DNA from: Corythucha ciliata
Lineage: Eukaryota; Arthropoda; Insecta; Hemiptera; Tingidae
Direction: 5' to 3'
Assembly (NCBI GenBank): GCA_038030265.1
Contig: CM075939.1
Location: forward strand, 53,859,253 to 53,923,252
DNA length: 64,000 nucleotides
Part shown: piece by piece, positions 53,901 through 58,239 of the stretch
Position numbering within the stretch: position 1 is the first letter of the stretch
Layout: every line of letters starts with the position of its first letter
The notes under the pieces: model-generated
What the model saw: the letters and a program-made list of their open reading frames with translations, nothing else
Told to the model about the DNA's origin: nothing
Databases searched by the model: none
Program-made: the position numbers and the translations under genes

Positions 53901-54924
53901 CGAGGCCTATATATGAAACTGTTTATGGGAACCGATTATATTTACACGAAAAAACAAATCGGGGGAAAGTTTAATTAATTTTCATCAACTTTTTGCGTAT
54001 TTTCTCCCGAGGAACTATAATGAATTGTAGAATAGGGGTTAAAAAAAGATACGAGTGTCAAGGCCGCAAAAGGCGAACGTTGGTATGAATTTGTTACGCA
54101 AGGAATTTAAATGTGCCTTGAGGAACGCTCCCTTGTTAAGTATAGAAAGCGCCTACGGGGCGTCAAAGCCAATCCTTGAAGAATTAATGTTCTTCGCGAG
54201 AATTAAAAAAAAAAAAACTGCAGTAACGAACAATTAAGAATTGGAATTGAGTAGGAGAGTGCAGTTCAGGGGGGAGGGGGATTTACATTATTACATTTCG
54301 TTATCATTTTTTTTCCTTAAGCCTTGAGCCACTTATGGTATCTCAAGCACAAATATTGCCTTATTTGTTGAAATTTTCGTAAAAAACCTGGAAAGTAAAA
54401 TAAAAAGAATCGCGTGAAGAGAGTGTTTGTGACGTAGGGGGAGAGTGACTTTGGAGTTTAAGAACCGCCATCTATTTCTAAAACATCCGGGAGAGCAAAG
54501 CGCAGCTTGTCTATTGTCTATCTAGACTAGACACACGTGTCTGTCAAACGCCTAAAAAGACAGTTTCTAAACGGCGTTTTTTCTGCCTTTTAAATAAAAT
54601 ACAATCAACAACTGTACACTCATTGAGTAAACAAGAAATATGGCTTAACCTTTTGGGATTTCCAGTGTTTTTGAACTTTGTAACCGTCTATCGTTCTTAG
54701 GTAAAGGAACAAAATAACGTACAAAACAACAACTGCATAGTAAAACAAGCACACAGTAAAATTAACAAAAATGAGAAATGTATGTACCTTGCAAATGGTT
54801 CATCCTCAACTTCGTAATACTTTTCAATGGGTTCCGTGCAAATGAGCCGTTGCAAAACCTCATCGGACAGCTCCAAAAAACCGCCCTGACCGGGAACAAT
54901 ACACTCAGGAACACCCTTCATCAT
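11322..54924 (-). CDS. Drak: Drak: death-associated-protein-kinase-related Ser/Thr kinase (STK17-like), seven coding exons over 43.6 kb
   Basis: Exons from 5' to 3' on the minus strand: 54788-54924, 14188-14403, 13965-14103, 13631-13757, 13488-13536, 12512-12691, 11322-12447. All junctions have GT-AG and matching phases; the product is about 657 residues. An N-terminal segment EPIEKYYEVEDEPFAR leads into GKYAAVRRC (glycine loop), then FAAKFL (ATP lysine), HEVAVLE, the HLDLK catalytic loop continuing into PQN, DFGIS, GTPDYVAPEVL, and ATDMWSVGVLLYVLLTG before SPFGGDTKQETF. HLDLKPQN and the GGDTKQETF stretch distinguish the DRAK branch from DAPK1-3. A Ser/Asn-rich tail of about 350 residues follows. 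Fly Drak phosphorylates non-muscle myosin regulatory light chain; vertebrate members are pro-apoptotic. By analogy this is a cytoplasmic kinase acting on actomyosin. All catalytic residues are present. Intron 1 (40.4 kb) is full of transposons; the others are 64-796 bp. Confidence 0.9.
12512..12691 (-). CDS. Drak: Drak exon 6 (C-lobe)
   Basis: Acceptor CCATTTTAG, donor GTAAAAG. It encodes SVGVLLYVLLTG, SPFGGDTKQETF and the following helices to KLP, with split codons at both ends that fit exons 5 and 7. Confidence 0.92.
12855..12965 (-). repeat. Drak: Short type A block inside Drak intron 5
   Basis: Three to four units of the TTTTCTCAATTTTAGCCGCG type lie in the 796-bp intron between exons 5 and 6. 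It shows that the minisatellite can occupy short introns close to exons. Confidence 0.7.
13488..13536 (-). CDS. Drak: Drak exon 5 (APE motif)
   Basis: A 49-base exon. Acceptor TTTTTTCCAG, donor GTGAGTT. It encodes (A)PEVLNYEPISLATDM and two bases of the following Trp codon. Confidence 0.92.
13631..13757 (-). CDS. Drak: Drak exon 4 (DFG and activation loop)
   Basis: Acceptor TCTTTCCAG, donor GTGAGTTTAC. It starts PQN-L, contains CDFGIS and ends GTPDYV plus one base. Mg-binding Asp of DFG is intact. Confidence 0.92.
13965..14103 (-). CDS. Drak: Drak exon 3 (hinge to catalytic loop)
   Basis: Acceptor AAATTAG after a T-rich tract, donor GTGATT. It runs from CGGELQMLLD to HLDLK, ending on a complete Lys codon. 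HLD replaces the usual HRD, which is normal for this subfamily. Confidence 0.9.
14188..14403 (-). CDS. Drak: Drak exon 2 (kinase N-lobe)
   Basis: Acceptor TTTTTGTTCGTACAG, donor GTAAAAA. It encodes the glycine loop, the ATP-binding Lys in FAAKF, the helix C stretch NEILHEVAVLE and the strand before the hinge (MVLMLE). Starts with one base of a split Arg codon and ends with two bases of a split Met codon. Confidence 0.9.
14404..16230 (-). other. 3'-proximal part of Drak intron 1, mostly unique
   Basis: No gene is supported. It has a 10-G tract at 14469-14478 and an 11-C tract at 16063-16073. A 39-bp segment with good splice signals (14857-14895) is listed separately. Open frames such as the one at 15432-15728 show no recognisable motif. 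Confidence 0.5.
14857..14895 (-). other. Candidate 39-bp cryptic or alternative exon in Drak intron 1
   Basis: On the minus strand the segment is preceded by TTTTAAATTCAG and followed by GTAAGTATG, a strong donor. It is 39 bases (13 codons), and when placed between Drak exons 1 and 2 the frame stays open because both neighbours are phase 2. It would insert 13 residues just before the glycine loop, which could hinder ATP binding. It may be chance. Confidence 0.25.
16230..17065 (+). repeat. Type A minisatellite block (plus orientation), part 1
   Basis: Degenerate 28-31-bp units with TAATTCGCGGCTAAAATT-like cores. A 12-C tract sits at 16271-16282 near the left end. The block is interrupted by the GC-rich segment at 17070-17340 and resumes at about 17345. 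Confidence 0.82.
17070..17340. other. GC-rich segment interrupting a type A block
   Basis: About 270 bp of much higher GC content than the flanks, with type A units on both sides. Related short motifs (CGCTCTACC near 17149-17157 and again near 17310-17318; GCGG repeated) occur, but I see no clean terminal inverted repeat. It looks like an insertion into the array of an unidentified element or a captured genomic fragment. Confidence 0.4.
17345..17480 (+). repeat. Type A minisatellite block (plus orientation), part 2
   Basis: Continuation of the array after the GC-rich segment, with units such as GCTACTTCGCGGCTAAAATGAG. Confidence 0.7.
17700..18175 (+). repeat. Type B minisatellite block (plus orientation)
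   Basis: Units with GCGAAATTGGTTTTTGAAAGAGCC-like sequence at about 30-bp spacing, degenerate. A 10-T run lies near the right end. Confidence 0.75.
18180..18690. other. Intron sequence with G/C tracts, no gene seen
   Basis: Unique sequence with two poly-G/poly-C tracts near 18438-18470 and an 11-G tract at 18662-18672. No coding sequence is supported. Confidence 0.5.
18690..19414 (+). repeat. Type A block, left half of an array split by a Ginger-like element
   Basis: Plus-oriented type A units continue up to the left terminus of the transposon at 19415 and resume at 21593 in the same orientation. The transposon therefore inserted into an existing array. Confidence 0.8.
19415..19464 (+). repeat. 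Left terminal inverted repeat of the Ginger-like element
   Basis: Begins TGTATATGTTATAGGC and includes a GGCATTGT/ACAATGCC palindrome. Matches the reverse complement of 21543-21592 at most positions. Confidence 0.78.
19677..21290 (-). pseudogene. KRBA2-like integrase pseudogene (frameshifted, core partly deleted)
   Basis: Read on the minus strand: an N-terminal piece near 21060-21260 (SETAKNSIFLSD, then a charged helix, then PRDYTSPGAHRLKN); an integrase core at 20310-20729 with VLQSDNGREF (second catalytic Asp) and SQGSVERASQDLE (catalytic Glu); then a cysteine segment CRVC...CLLC (20060-20263); a IPDVDKGRGDLRNIL segment near 19960; and, in yet another frame, a C-terminal CXC-type cysteine cluster (CSCKTRC...CLC) near 19690-19750. 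These parts in this order match the KRAB-A-domain-containing protein 2-like integrases common in arthropod genomes. The first catalytic Asp region is absent; a copy of a short dispersed repeat (20813-20925) sits there. At least three frame changes make it non-functional. Confidence 0.78.
20813..20925 (-). repeat. Copy of a ~120-bp dispersed repeat (R120) inside the Ginger-like element
   Basis: On the minus strand it starts with TCGGATCATTTGATCGTGTC and ends with CGCCAGATAATTTCAGTGGG. The same two end motifs, about 100 bp apart, occur at 57706-57842 (plus) and 58043-58179 (minus). It lies where the integrase should have its first catalytic Asp. Confidence 0.65.
21543..21592 (-). repeat. Right terminal inverted repeat of the Ginger-like element
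   Basis: Reverse complement begins TGTATATGTTATAGGC. Just inside, at 21481-21509, is an 11-bp palindromic stem AAGTATGAAAT with a 7-nt loop, a motif that recurs at the left end. Confidence 0.78.
21593..22350 (+). repeat. Type A block, right half of the array split by the Ginger-like element
   Basis: Starts directly at the transposon end with CTAATTCACGGCTAGAACTG and continues in plus orientation for about 750 bp. Confidence 0.8.
22350..24920. other. Intron 1 sequence without a recognisable gene
   Basis: Mostly unique, AT-rich. Contains an 11-C tract at 22464-22474, long poly-A and poly-T runs (about 22898-22918, 23268-23283, 23371-23388), a (TTA)n microsatellite at about 23961-23993 and a short (TA)n at about 24167-24176. 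No coding sequence or RNA gene is supported. Confidence 0.5.
24925..25540 (+). repeat. Type B minisatellite block (plus orientation)
   Basis: Units such as CCGCGAAATTTGGTTTATGA followed by AAGAGCCAAAC, about 30 bp apart. Strongly degenerate with G-runs in places (24985-24992). Confidence 0.75.
25540..29285. other. Intron 1 sequence without a recognisable gene
   Basis: Unique to low-complexity sequence. Homopolymer C tracts at 26226-26237 (12), 28189-28202 (14) and 28928-28939 (12), several T-runs (27170-27185, 26436-26450). Between about 28000 and 29200 there are vague ~30-bp spaced AAAACCTCA/AAACTTAAAATT motifs that may be very decayed minisatellite. No gene is called. Confidence 0.45.
29290..29930 (+). 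repeat. Type B minisatellite block (plus orientation), best preserved
   Basis: About 20 units of roughly 30 bp, for example CGAAATTGGTTTTTGAAAGA followed by GCAAAAC. This is the clearest type B array and is useful for a consensus. Confidence 0.82.
30290..30485 (-). repeat. Type A minisatellite block (minus orientation)
   Basis: Units such as TTAGCGATTTTTCTCCATTT then ATAGCCGTGAAAATGAG on the plus strand. Five to six degenerate units. Confidence 0.65.
30490..33540. other. Intron 1 sequence without a recognisable gene
   Basis: AT-rich, mostly unique. G/C tracts at about 31660-31671 and 32831-32840, and near 33110-33118 and 33471-33481. The longest open frame (31688-32080, minus, 130 codons) has no recognisable motif and an unbiased composition. 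No gene is called. Confidence 0.45.
33540..33955 (-). repeat. Type B minisatellite block (minus orientation)
   Basis: Units such as AATTTCGCGGATTTGGCTCG on the plus strand, the reverse complement of type B blocks elsewhere. An open minus-strand frame across it (33403-33867) is a by-product of the 30-bp period. Confidence 0.7.
34430..34434 (+). repeat. Target-site duplication GATTC (right copy at 38782-38786)
   Basis: The five bases directly outside the LTR at 34435 are GATTC, and the five bases directly outside the LTR end at 38781 are GATTC too. A 5-bp duplication is normal for gypsy integration and fixes the element ends. Confidence 0.88.
34435..34523 (-). repeat. 3' LTR of the gypsy element (89 bp)
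   Basis: On the minus strand begins TGATGTAGCC and ends GTACACATTA. It overlaps the end of pol: the TAG stop is part of the TGATGTAG start of the LTR. Identical to the 5' LTR except one base (T/A at position 34451 versus 38709). Confidence 0.93.
34524..34540 (-). other. Polypurine tract of the gypsy element
   Basis: AGAAGAAGAGGAAGAGA on the minus strand, 17 purines directly next to the 3' LTR; the plus-strand primer for reverse transcription. It also codes for the acidic C-terminus of pol. Confidence 0.85.
35478..35812 (-). repeat. Type A minisatellite insertion within gypsy integrase
   Basis: Between the two halves of integrase lies about 335 bp. Units such as AGTTTTTCTCAGTTTTAGCC on the plus strand are type A in minus orientation. 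The right end (about 35760-35812) carries a short palindrome GCCACTTGAGTGGC and a CCCCGTGTGACAGGGC segment that are not type A. No clear target duplication is seen. An 8-C tract lies near 35656-35663. Confidence 0.82.
35971..37383 (-). CDS. Gypsy reverse transcriptase-RNase H segment
   Basis: Same frame as gag-protease, starting right after the TAA. RT motifs: RPVPYALR, SWAAPCVIV, LDLSDAYLSIP, then CFLDDIIV (FLDD in place of the more usual YxDD, catalytic Asp pair kept), FLGMVNFFSKFI. RNase H motifs: VAADAS, EREALAIIYAVKKF, DHKPL. The frame ends with TAA at 35971-35973; the next part of pol begins at an ATG that overlaps this stop (TAATG) in another frame. Confidence 0.9.
   Translation of the reverse strand, partial: QFGHCSKVLASLPLKPGVSPTFRKARPVPYALRDAVNEEIGRLVSSGILKPIETSSWAAPCVIVRKPTGKIRLCADFSTGLNQALEPQTYPLPTPDEIFSKLQNGEKFSVLDLSDAYLSIPVDEESKNLLVINTNQGLFQYTRLCFGVAPAPSIFQRAMANMLQNVPNTCCFLDDIIVTGKNDLEHLKNLSEVLKRIEEYGFRVKKDKFKFLQPSVTYLGHKISKAGLHTLPEKVQAVLDMPAPENLKQLESFLGMVNFFSKFIKNYSNICHPLNCLRRKNVSWIWSTACENAFRMLKGALISAPILVHYSPDLPLVVAADASTVGIGCSLLHRFSDGSERPIAYGSKTLTPAETNYSQIEREALAIIYAVKKFKPYILGRTFILQTDHKPLVTIFGSRKGVPVATSNRLQRWALLLTNYTYTVEFISTRNFGKVDGLSRLPCRSNDGFDEKMGDLIKSYPLFKVKLRSA
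37384..38670 (-). CDS. Gypsy gag-protease ORF (ends at an in-frame TAA)
   Basis: 428 codons from an ATG 10 bases after the primer binding site. The N-terminal two thirds is a gag capsid-like region. A C-x2-C-x3-H-x4-C and a C-x2-C-x4-H-x4-C zinc knuckle pair (CFSCGGQHMRKTC, CNNCGRLGHISKVC) follow at about residues 215-265. The protease part has LDTSSPVTII, where the family has DTG or DSG, and later LLGRDW. The Gly-to-Ser change next to the catalytic Asp probably lowers or abolishes activity. The frame continues after the TAA at 37384-37386 directly into RT, so gag and pol were one ORF. Confidence 0.88.
   Translation of the reverse strand: MSLMPKKKDRQVSDYCSTPQNTSNWFNESQRSSHHITIKCENFDPKTCDLDVWYLKFSTALRLSQIQDEVTKRCLLVGHLEFSVLSILVNLCKPKNIEDYSCSELFELLSIHFKPLRLKTCERVLFFSMKQQDEALNDFANRLKESSSFCDFPSDFYQEALITAFIMGVSDRKIRSVLLQKDYLSFHELLEASKTLEIVFTPENNHNSDTEDVSPVNFSKFGRCFSCGGQHMRKTCKFKDAKCNNCGRLGHISKVCRSAEKGQNSRVREINENSLNSLDLLALNTSKSGEAIIIPVTINSRNVSLILDTSSPVTIITEKTWSFLKTETTLKPPRKSFVSYSGHRIPVLGEELVNVRFKNLQKVLLLYVVKGEHHDLLGRDWIFALKISSHSIEMLTRGLGVLQVSPHLPSIRPLDIDSMLVKHRNVFD
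38679..38691 (-). other. Primer binding site (tRNA-Ser type)
   Basis: TGACGACGAGGAT lies one base inside the 5' LTR. It matches the second element's TGGCGACGAGGAT except for one base in the TGG that pairs with the tRNA CCA end. From memory TGGCGACGAGGAT is complementary to the 3' end of animal tRNA-Ser(GCT). Confidence 0.75.
38693..38781 (-). repeat. 5' LTR of the gypsy element (89 bp)
   Basis: Direct copy of 34435-34523. Very short for a gypsy LTR. It has an AATAAA on the minus strand, which could serve as the poly(A) signal. No TATA box is evident. Confidence 0.93.
38787..41735. other. Intron 1 sequence; one weak plus-strand exon candidate
   Basis: Mostly unique AT-rich sequence, with G tracts near 40709-40721. 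At 41360-41435 (plus) a 76-base segment follows TTTTTATTTTACAG and precedes GTGAGTGG, with one frame open (25 codons, no recognised motif). Just upstream at about 41303-41306 a pyrimidine tract with TTACAG is followed directly by GTATAC, resembling a zero-length (recursive) splice point. Neither is enough to call a gene. Confidence 0.35.
41740..42255 (-). repeat. Type A minisatellite block (minus orientation)
   Basis: Plus-strand units such as TTTTTATCAATTTTAGCTGC and TTCTCAATTCGTAGCCATGA, about 30 bp apart. Confidence 0.75.
42340..43065 (-). repeat. Type B minisatellite block (minus orientation)
   Basis: Plus-strand units such as TTTGGCTCCTTCAAAACCAA and CAATTTCACGGACATTCG. It directly follows the type A block, with a GC-rich spacer (about 42280-42350) between. 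Frames across it are open for up to 119 codons because the period is near 30 bp. Confidence 0.78.
43090..44740 (+). mobile_element. Degenerate LINE (CR1/Jockey-like) on the plus strand
   Basis: Fragments in order: endonuclease (CELAAVRF near 43165, PPSGDFDLFLELTENA near 43225, then LITEPTFGNNCLDNV near 43385-43430); a diverged linker with the residues RAGAKASARVNKW (43700-43740); RT start at 43995-44246 with KRGDRDDPGNYR, SILPVFSKVLE and GSQFGFRRSLSTTD; and an RT 3' piece near 44670-44700 resembling the SYxxQLW motif. Frame changes and stops occur throughout, and the YxDD box is not found. The PPSGDF and RGDxxDPxNYRPIS motifs are typical of the CR1/Jockey/L2 group. It may belong to the same family as the remnant at 60600-61064. 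Confidence 0.82.
44750..49925. other. Intron 1 sequence without a recognisable gene (5.2 kb)
   Basis: AT-rich, low-complexity and apparently unique. G/C tracts: 45017-45028, 46395-46403, 47793-47802, 48181-48195 (15 C, followed by a CA repeat) and 49740-49752 (13 G). GA microsatellites at about 45723-45733 and 47684-47698. Several poly-T runs. None of the open frames shows a motif or splice context that I can defend. Confidence 0.45.
49930..51245 (+). repeat. Type A minisatellite block (plus orientation), longest in the window
   Basis: About 1.3 kb of degenerate units such as GCTAATTCACGGCTAAAATT followed by AAGAAAAG, and GAGAAAAACGCTAATTCGAG. It is one of the best sources for a type A consensus. 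Confidence 0.85.
51250..52476. other. Intron 1 sequence with G/C tracts and a few type B-like units
   Basis: G/C tracts at about 51326-51332, 51538-51550 and 51770-51779. Around 51560-51740 a few GAAATTATTTTCTGTGAG/CAAAATTGATGGTTTTGCC-like units recall type B. No gene is supported. Confidence 0.4.
52477..53493 (-). CDS. Possible two-exon 3' gene end of unknown function, nested in Drak intron 1
   Basis: Exon 53301-53493: acceptor ATATTTTAG, donor GTGAGTTGAG. Exon 52477-52577: acceptor GCCTGTTCACAG, stop TGA at 52477-52479. The first exon has one open frame over all 64 codons and ends with one base; the second starts with two bases of a codon and stays open for 33 codons to the stop, so the junction is phase-consistent. 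The peptide includes KKIVTAARPLIEKNGPFHLT, LFILKDDQGRVEVSCMASL and, after the join, SVFCMPLDCGRRPCEKKIPF and DELNHYKEF. I do not recognise a family. It cannot be spliced directly to Drak exon 1, because that exon ends in phase 2 and this one opens in phase 0. Upstream exons were not found. It could be a nested gene, an alternative Drak 3' end through another exon, or a pseudogene fragment. Confidence 0.4.
53494..54787. other. 5'-proximal part of Drak intron 1
   Basis: Unique AT-rich sequence up to the donor of Drak exon 1. No further exon with matching phase was found for the candidate gene at 52477-53493. No repeats of types A-D are apparent. Confidence 0.45.
54788..54924 (-). CDS. Drak: Drak exon 1 (start codon and N-terminus)
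   Basis: ATGATGAAG opens the frame; the first ATG (54922-54924) is chosen, the second is the next codon. It encodes 45 residues plus two bases (AG) before GTACAT. Those two bases join the single G at the start of the exon at 14403 to make Arg, giving EPFAR-GKYAAV, the sequence order I know from insect Drak. This protein-level continuity is the main evidence that the exon belongs to the kinase 40 kb away. Confidence 0.82.
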
Positions 54925-55835
54925 TGTTTTGTTTTTGTTTTTTTTTTTAACTTTTTTTTTTTAGAATTTTTCCCAAACCATAGCCTAAGGATTTTTTGTT
55001 TTCAATTTAAACAACACTCGGTACAAAAAACAGCCGATCACAAAAAACGGCAAACACGGAGCCGCAAAAGCGCTCAGTTCAACGAGTAATATCCGAGCTC
55101 CGCTCTCATTGAAACATGAACCGGACCTGAAGAAGGGAAACCAACAACGGAGTGCACCGCGACGGTGTGCTCCTCCTCCTCTTCCTCCTCCTCCCGTGAA
55201 CATCGATGGAAGTGGTGGCAGTAGAGGGTTTTCTCCCCTTCTTTCTACTGCGCTCTCAGGCGTTCACACTGCGGTTTGGGTCGATGAGAAGGAATCGGCG
55301 TGATTTTTTTTTTTCTTTTATTTTTTGTGTGGAAGTTTTAAAAACGTCCTAAGAACTTTTGCCGGTTATTTCCCCTCGCTGAAGAGCCTGGAGATGTTTT
55401 GGGACGATTTTTAAGGATGCCAAACAGGTCCTTTACTTCTTCCTGAGGGAAAAAGTGCCTTCTTCTCCGAATTTTACAGACAAAAAAAAAGTCCACCAAG
55501 ATGCTTATTTGGATAAGAAGTTTGAGGAGGGTGTGAAAATAGTCAAAATTCTACAATTTTACCAACAGGTAGAATGGTCAAAGGACGACAAAAGGCCGAT
55601 CTTAGCCACTTATAATGGCTGCTTAGAGCAGCAACTTAACACTTCAGTTTTGTGACGCCTGATGCATTGCCTTGAGTTGACCCTTACCCTTTCAAAATTT
55701 CCGACATTTCCTTTTTTTTTTTTTTTTTTTTTTTAATTCTTACTAATCGTAATAATGAGTCAAAACAGCAAAAATGTATAGCGTGTTCCATTCGCAAAAA
55801 TTCTACACCAGTGGAGATGTTTTGACCCCTCCTAT
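54925..55835 (-). promoter_or_regulatory. Drak 5' flank (probable 5' UTR and promoter region)
   Basis: Directly upstream (minus strand) of the Drak ATG. It has a T-rich part, then a more GC-rich part at about 55080-55300 that includes a CTC/CCT repeat near 55169-55195. No TATA box could be assigned with confidence. Plus-strand open frames at 55109-55303 and 55455-55655 show no recognisable motif. A 22-base T-run lies near 55712-55733. Confidence 0.35.
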
Positions 55836-55839
55836 CATA

Positions 55840-56740
55840 ACTAAATCATAATGTTTGTCGATTTTAGCTTTTGTAAAAGCTAAACCCGCAAAATCGGTTT
55901 TTCCAAGGGAAAAAAATCGTGAAAAATCGCATTCGTAAAAGCCAAATCCATTTGGGTTCGAAATAGCACCACCCTCCACAACACCCACTAACCCACACAC
56001 CACTAGGAGCATTAAAGCGCACAAAAATTACAATTTGAATGAAAGAAAATCTGCTCAAGGATGAAAACAGCCCAAATCGTGAAATTTGGATTACCAACTC
56101 CAAGCCAGAATCATTTAAAGAGCCAAAATCGCGAAATACACGTTTTTGAGGAACCAAATTCGTGAATTTAGTTTGTAAATTAGCCAAACCTGCGAAACTG
56201 ATTTTAGGAAGAGTCAATCCTAAATAAAAGAATCACACCCTTGAAATTGGGGTTTGCAAGAACTGCAGAACAGTGAAATTTCGCCTTGAAAGACCCATAC
56301 TAGCGAACTTTGGCTTGTGAACCAGCCAAACATGTGGGCCAATCTAGCAAAGGAGCGAAACGCTTGAAATTTGACTTTCTTTGTTTTTCTAAACTCTCCG
56401 AAATTGTTGTTTTGAGTGAGAGACACCTCCGTGTTGGCTGTTATTAAGAGCAAAACCCATAAAATTAATTTTAATGTGCGAGCCAATTCCGTTAAATTCG
56501 CTTTTATAAGACCCAAACCCGCGAAATTGTGTTTCTGCGAACGAGAATCTTTCACCGCCCTGAGGTTTTGGTTCTTGAGAGAGTCGAACTCTCGAAATTA
56601 GAATATTGTTAGAGGCAAACCAAACGAAATTATTATTTTTACTGGGAACCCCCCCCCCACCACCACCACCACCTGCGAGATCGTTTTTTGAAAGCCTTAA
56701 AACAACAAGAAAAGTCGTTTTTGAAGAAGCCAAAACTTTT
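55840..56740 (+). repeat. Type B minisatellite block (plus orientation)
   Basis: Units such as AACCCGCGAAATTGTGTTTC and AAATCGGTTTTTCCAAGGG, about 30 bp apart. An 8-C run followed by a CAC repeat lies at about 56650-56672. Minus-strand frames of more than 100 codons across it are repeat translations. Confidence 0.78.
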
Positions 56741-56849
56741 GTGTGATTGTCTTGGGGCTCTTGCGTCCAGTAACTTCAACCATTGACACCGCCCGACGCG
56801 TCGGCGTCGTGACCGGTGATCTAGCTCGGGGGGCTCGAGCCGACAAAAA

Positions 56850-57655
56850 ACAATGCAAACTTGCAATTTCGCGGATGTTTGAGTCCAATTCCTTGACATT
56901 TTAGATTCGGATGATTATCTACGCGAGTATTATCGTGCATAAAGCTCGTCAGGATGATCTCGGGGGCGGCTGCGTGCTGGGGGGTCCACGCGGTCACTAA
57001 AAAAAAAGGGCCCGAAGCTTTGAACTTTACATGAATGAAGACCCATAACTTGCATTTTTGCAGGAATTAAGTGCAATCTATCAATTTCGCGGATAATTAG
57101 CCAGGAAATATGCAAGTACGTTAGTATCCATCGTCTGGGGCCAGCAATGCCTCGAAACTTGCAATTTTGCTGACATTGAGACCCAATGACCCGAAACTGT
57201 CAAATTCAAAGATTACAATTTGCCAGAAAACTTGTAATTGTACTCAAATTAGAACTCTAACAAGCCAACTCACAAATTTTTAGCTCTAAATGTTCCAATT
57301 GCACGGCCATTTCGCCAGGCAACGCACGCAGTCGGGGCCCGCCAAGCCTATAAGGCCCCCCGCGGGGCCCACCAGCCCAAGAGTCCACACGCACACTAAT
57401 TAATAAATCCCTTAAATCTTGCCATTTCACTGAAATCAAGACCTGAAACTTGCAATTTCGCCGATTTTCAGCTTCGAGGGACGCAACTGCGTGGCTATAT
57501 TTGTCAAGCTTTGGGAGCTGTCGGGATCTGTTAAGCTCGGGCTGCACGGTGATTTTTGCAAAAATTAAGACCGTAACTGTACAATTTCCAGGACATTCGA
57601 GCTCAAAACTTGTAATTTCTCAGTTATTTAACTCCAAATAATGTAATTTCATGGC
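56850..57655 (+). repeat. Type D ~30-bp minisatellite block
   Basis: Units with AACTTGCAATTTCGCGGAT and a following TGAGCTC/TTGAGACCC-like part, about 30-35 bp apart. GC-rich patches (56800-56850, 56955-56995, 57320-57380) interrupt it. The shared AATTTCGCGGAT part aligns with the core of types A and B. Confidence 0.7.
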
Positions 57656-57705
57656 TGTTCATCAATATTTAGGTGCTCTCAGGACCGGTTAGACTGGAAT
57701 TCACG

Positions 57706-57842
57706 CGAAAAATCCGGGTCATTTGATCGTGTCTGGCACCAGTAGCGCAGAACGTTTTCACGGCCCAGGAGTTGACACACTTCTGAGATCGCCAGATATT
57801 TTCCGTGGGACAGGGGCTCACAACCAGAGCTATAGCTGTTGA
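57706..57842 (+). repeat. R120 dispersed repeat, left arm of an inverted pair
   Basis: Has AAATCCGGGTCATTTGATCG and TGTCTGGCACC at the left, and GATCGCCAGATATTTTCCGT and GGGACAGGGGCTCA at the right. The reverse complement of 58043-58179 matches it at both ends, with a diverged middle. Confidence 0.75.
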
Positions 57843-58042
57843 CAAACACACTTATGGGCTGCTTGAAAACGGCTGGCAAGTGTAAAAATTGGTTCTTCGC
57901 AAACATTTAACTAGAAAGCCACCACTGCCGTCCAATTTCGAATGAAACCCTGGCTAATAGTGAGCCTCGAAATTTCACATTTTTTTAAACAAATCAAATT
58001 GGATGGCGTTGTTGATTTCGTAACGTGGGAAACATAAATCGA

Positions 58043-58179
58043 TGTTTTATGCCAACAGCTAGCTTTGCTGAGAGCCCCTGTCCCACGGAAAATGTCTGGC
58101 GATCTCAAAATTGTCATCTTCTAGACCATAAAAATATTATGTGCAGGTGCCAGGCACGATCAAATGACCCGGATTTTTG
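58043..58179 (-). repeat. R120 dispersed repeat, right arm of an inverted pair
   Basis: Inverted relative to 57706-57842, with about 200 bp between the arms. Conserved ends: AATCCGGGTCATTTGATCGT and CCGTGGGACAGGGGCTC on the minus strand. Together the arms could form a long imperfect hairpin. Confidence 0.75.
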
Positions 58180-58239
58180 GTACTGTGGGCTCGCGGACTA
58201 CAAAGTACACACAGGAAACATGCTAGTTTACTGCGAGCT

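Noticed and set aside
53301..54924. Direct splicing of Drak exon 1 to the exon at 53301-53493
   Set aside because: Exon 1 ends with two bases of a codon; joined to this exon it gives a TGA after two codons, while joining to the exon at 14403 restores the kinase sequence.
56389..56733. 114-codon minus-strand open frame with Gly run
   Set aside because: Lies in a type B block and reads through a poly-C/CAC stretch; composition is that of the repeat.
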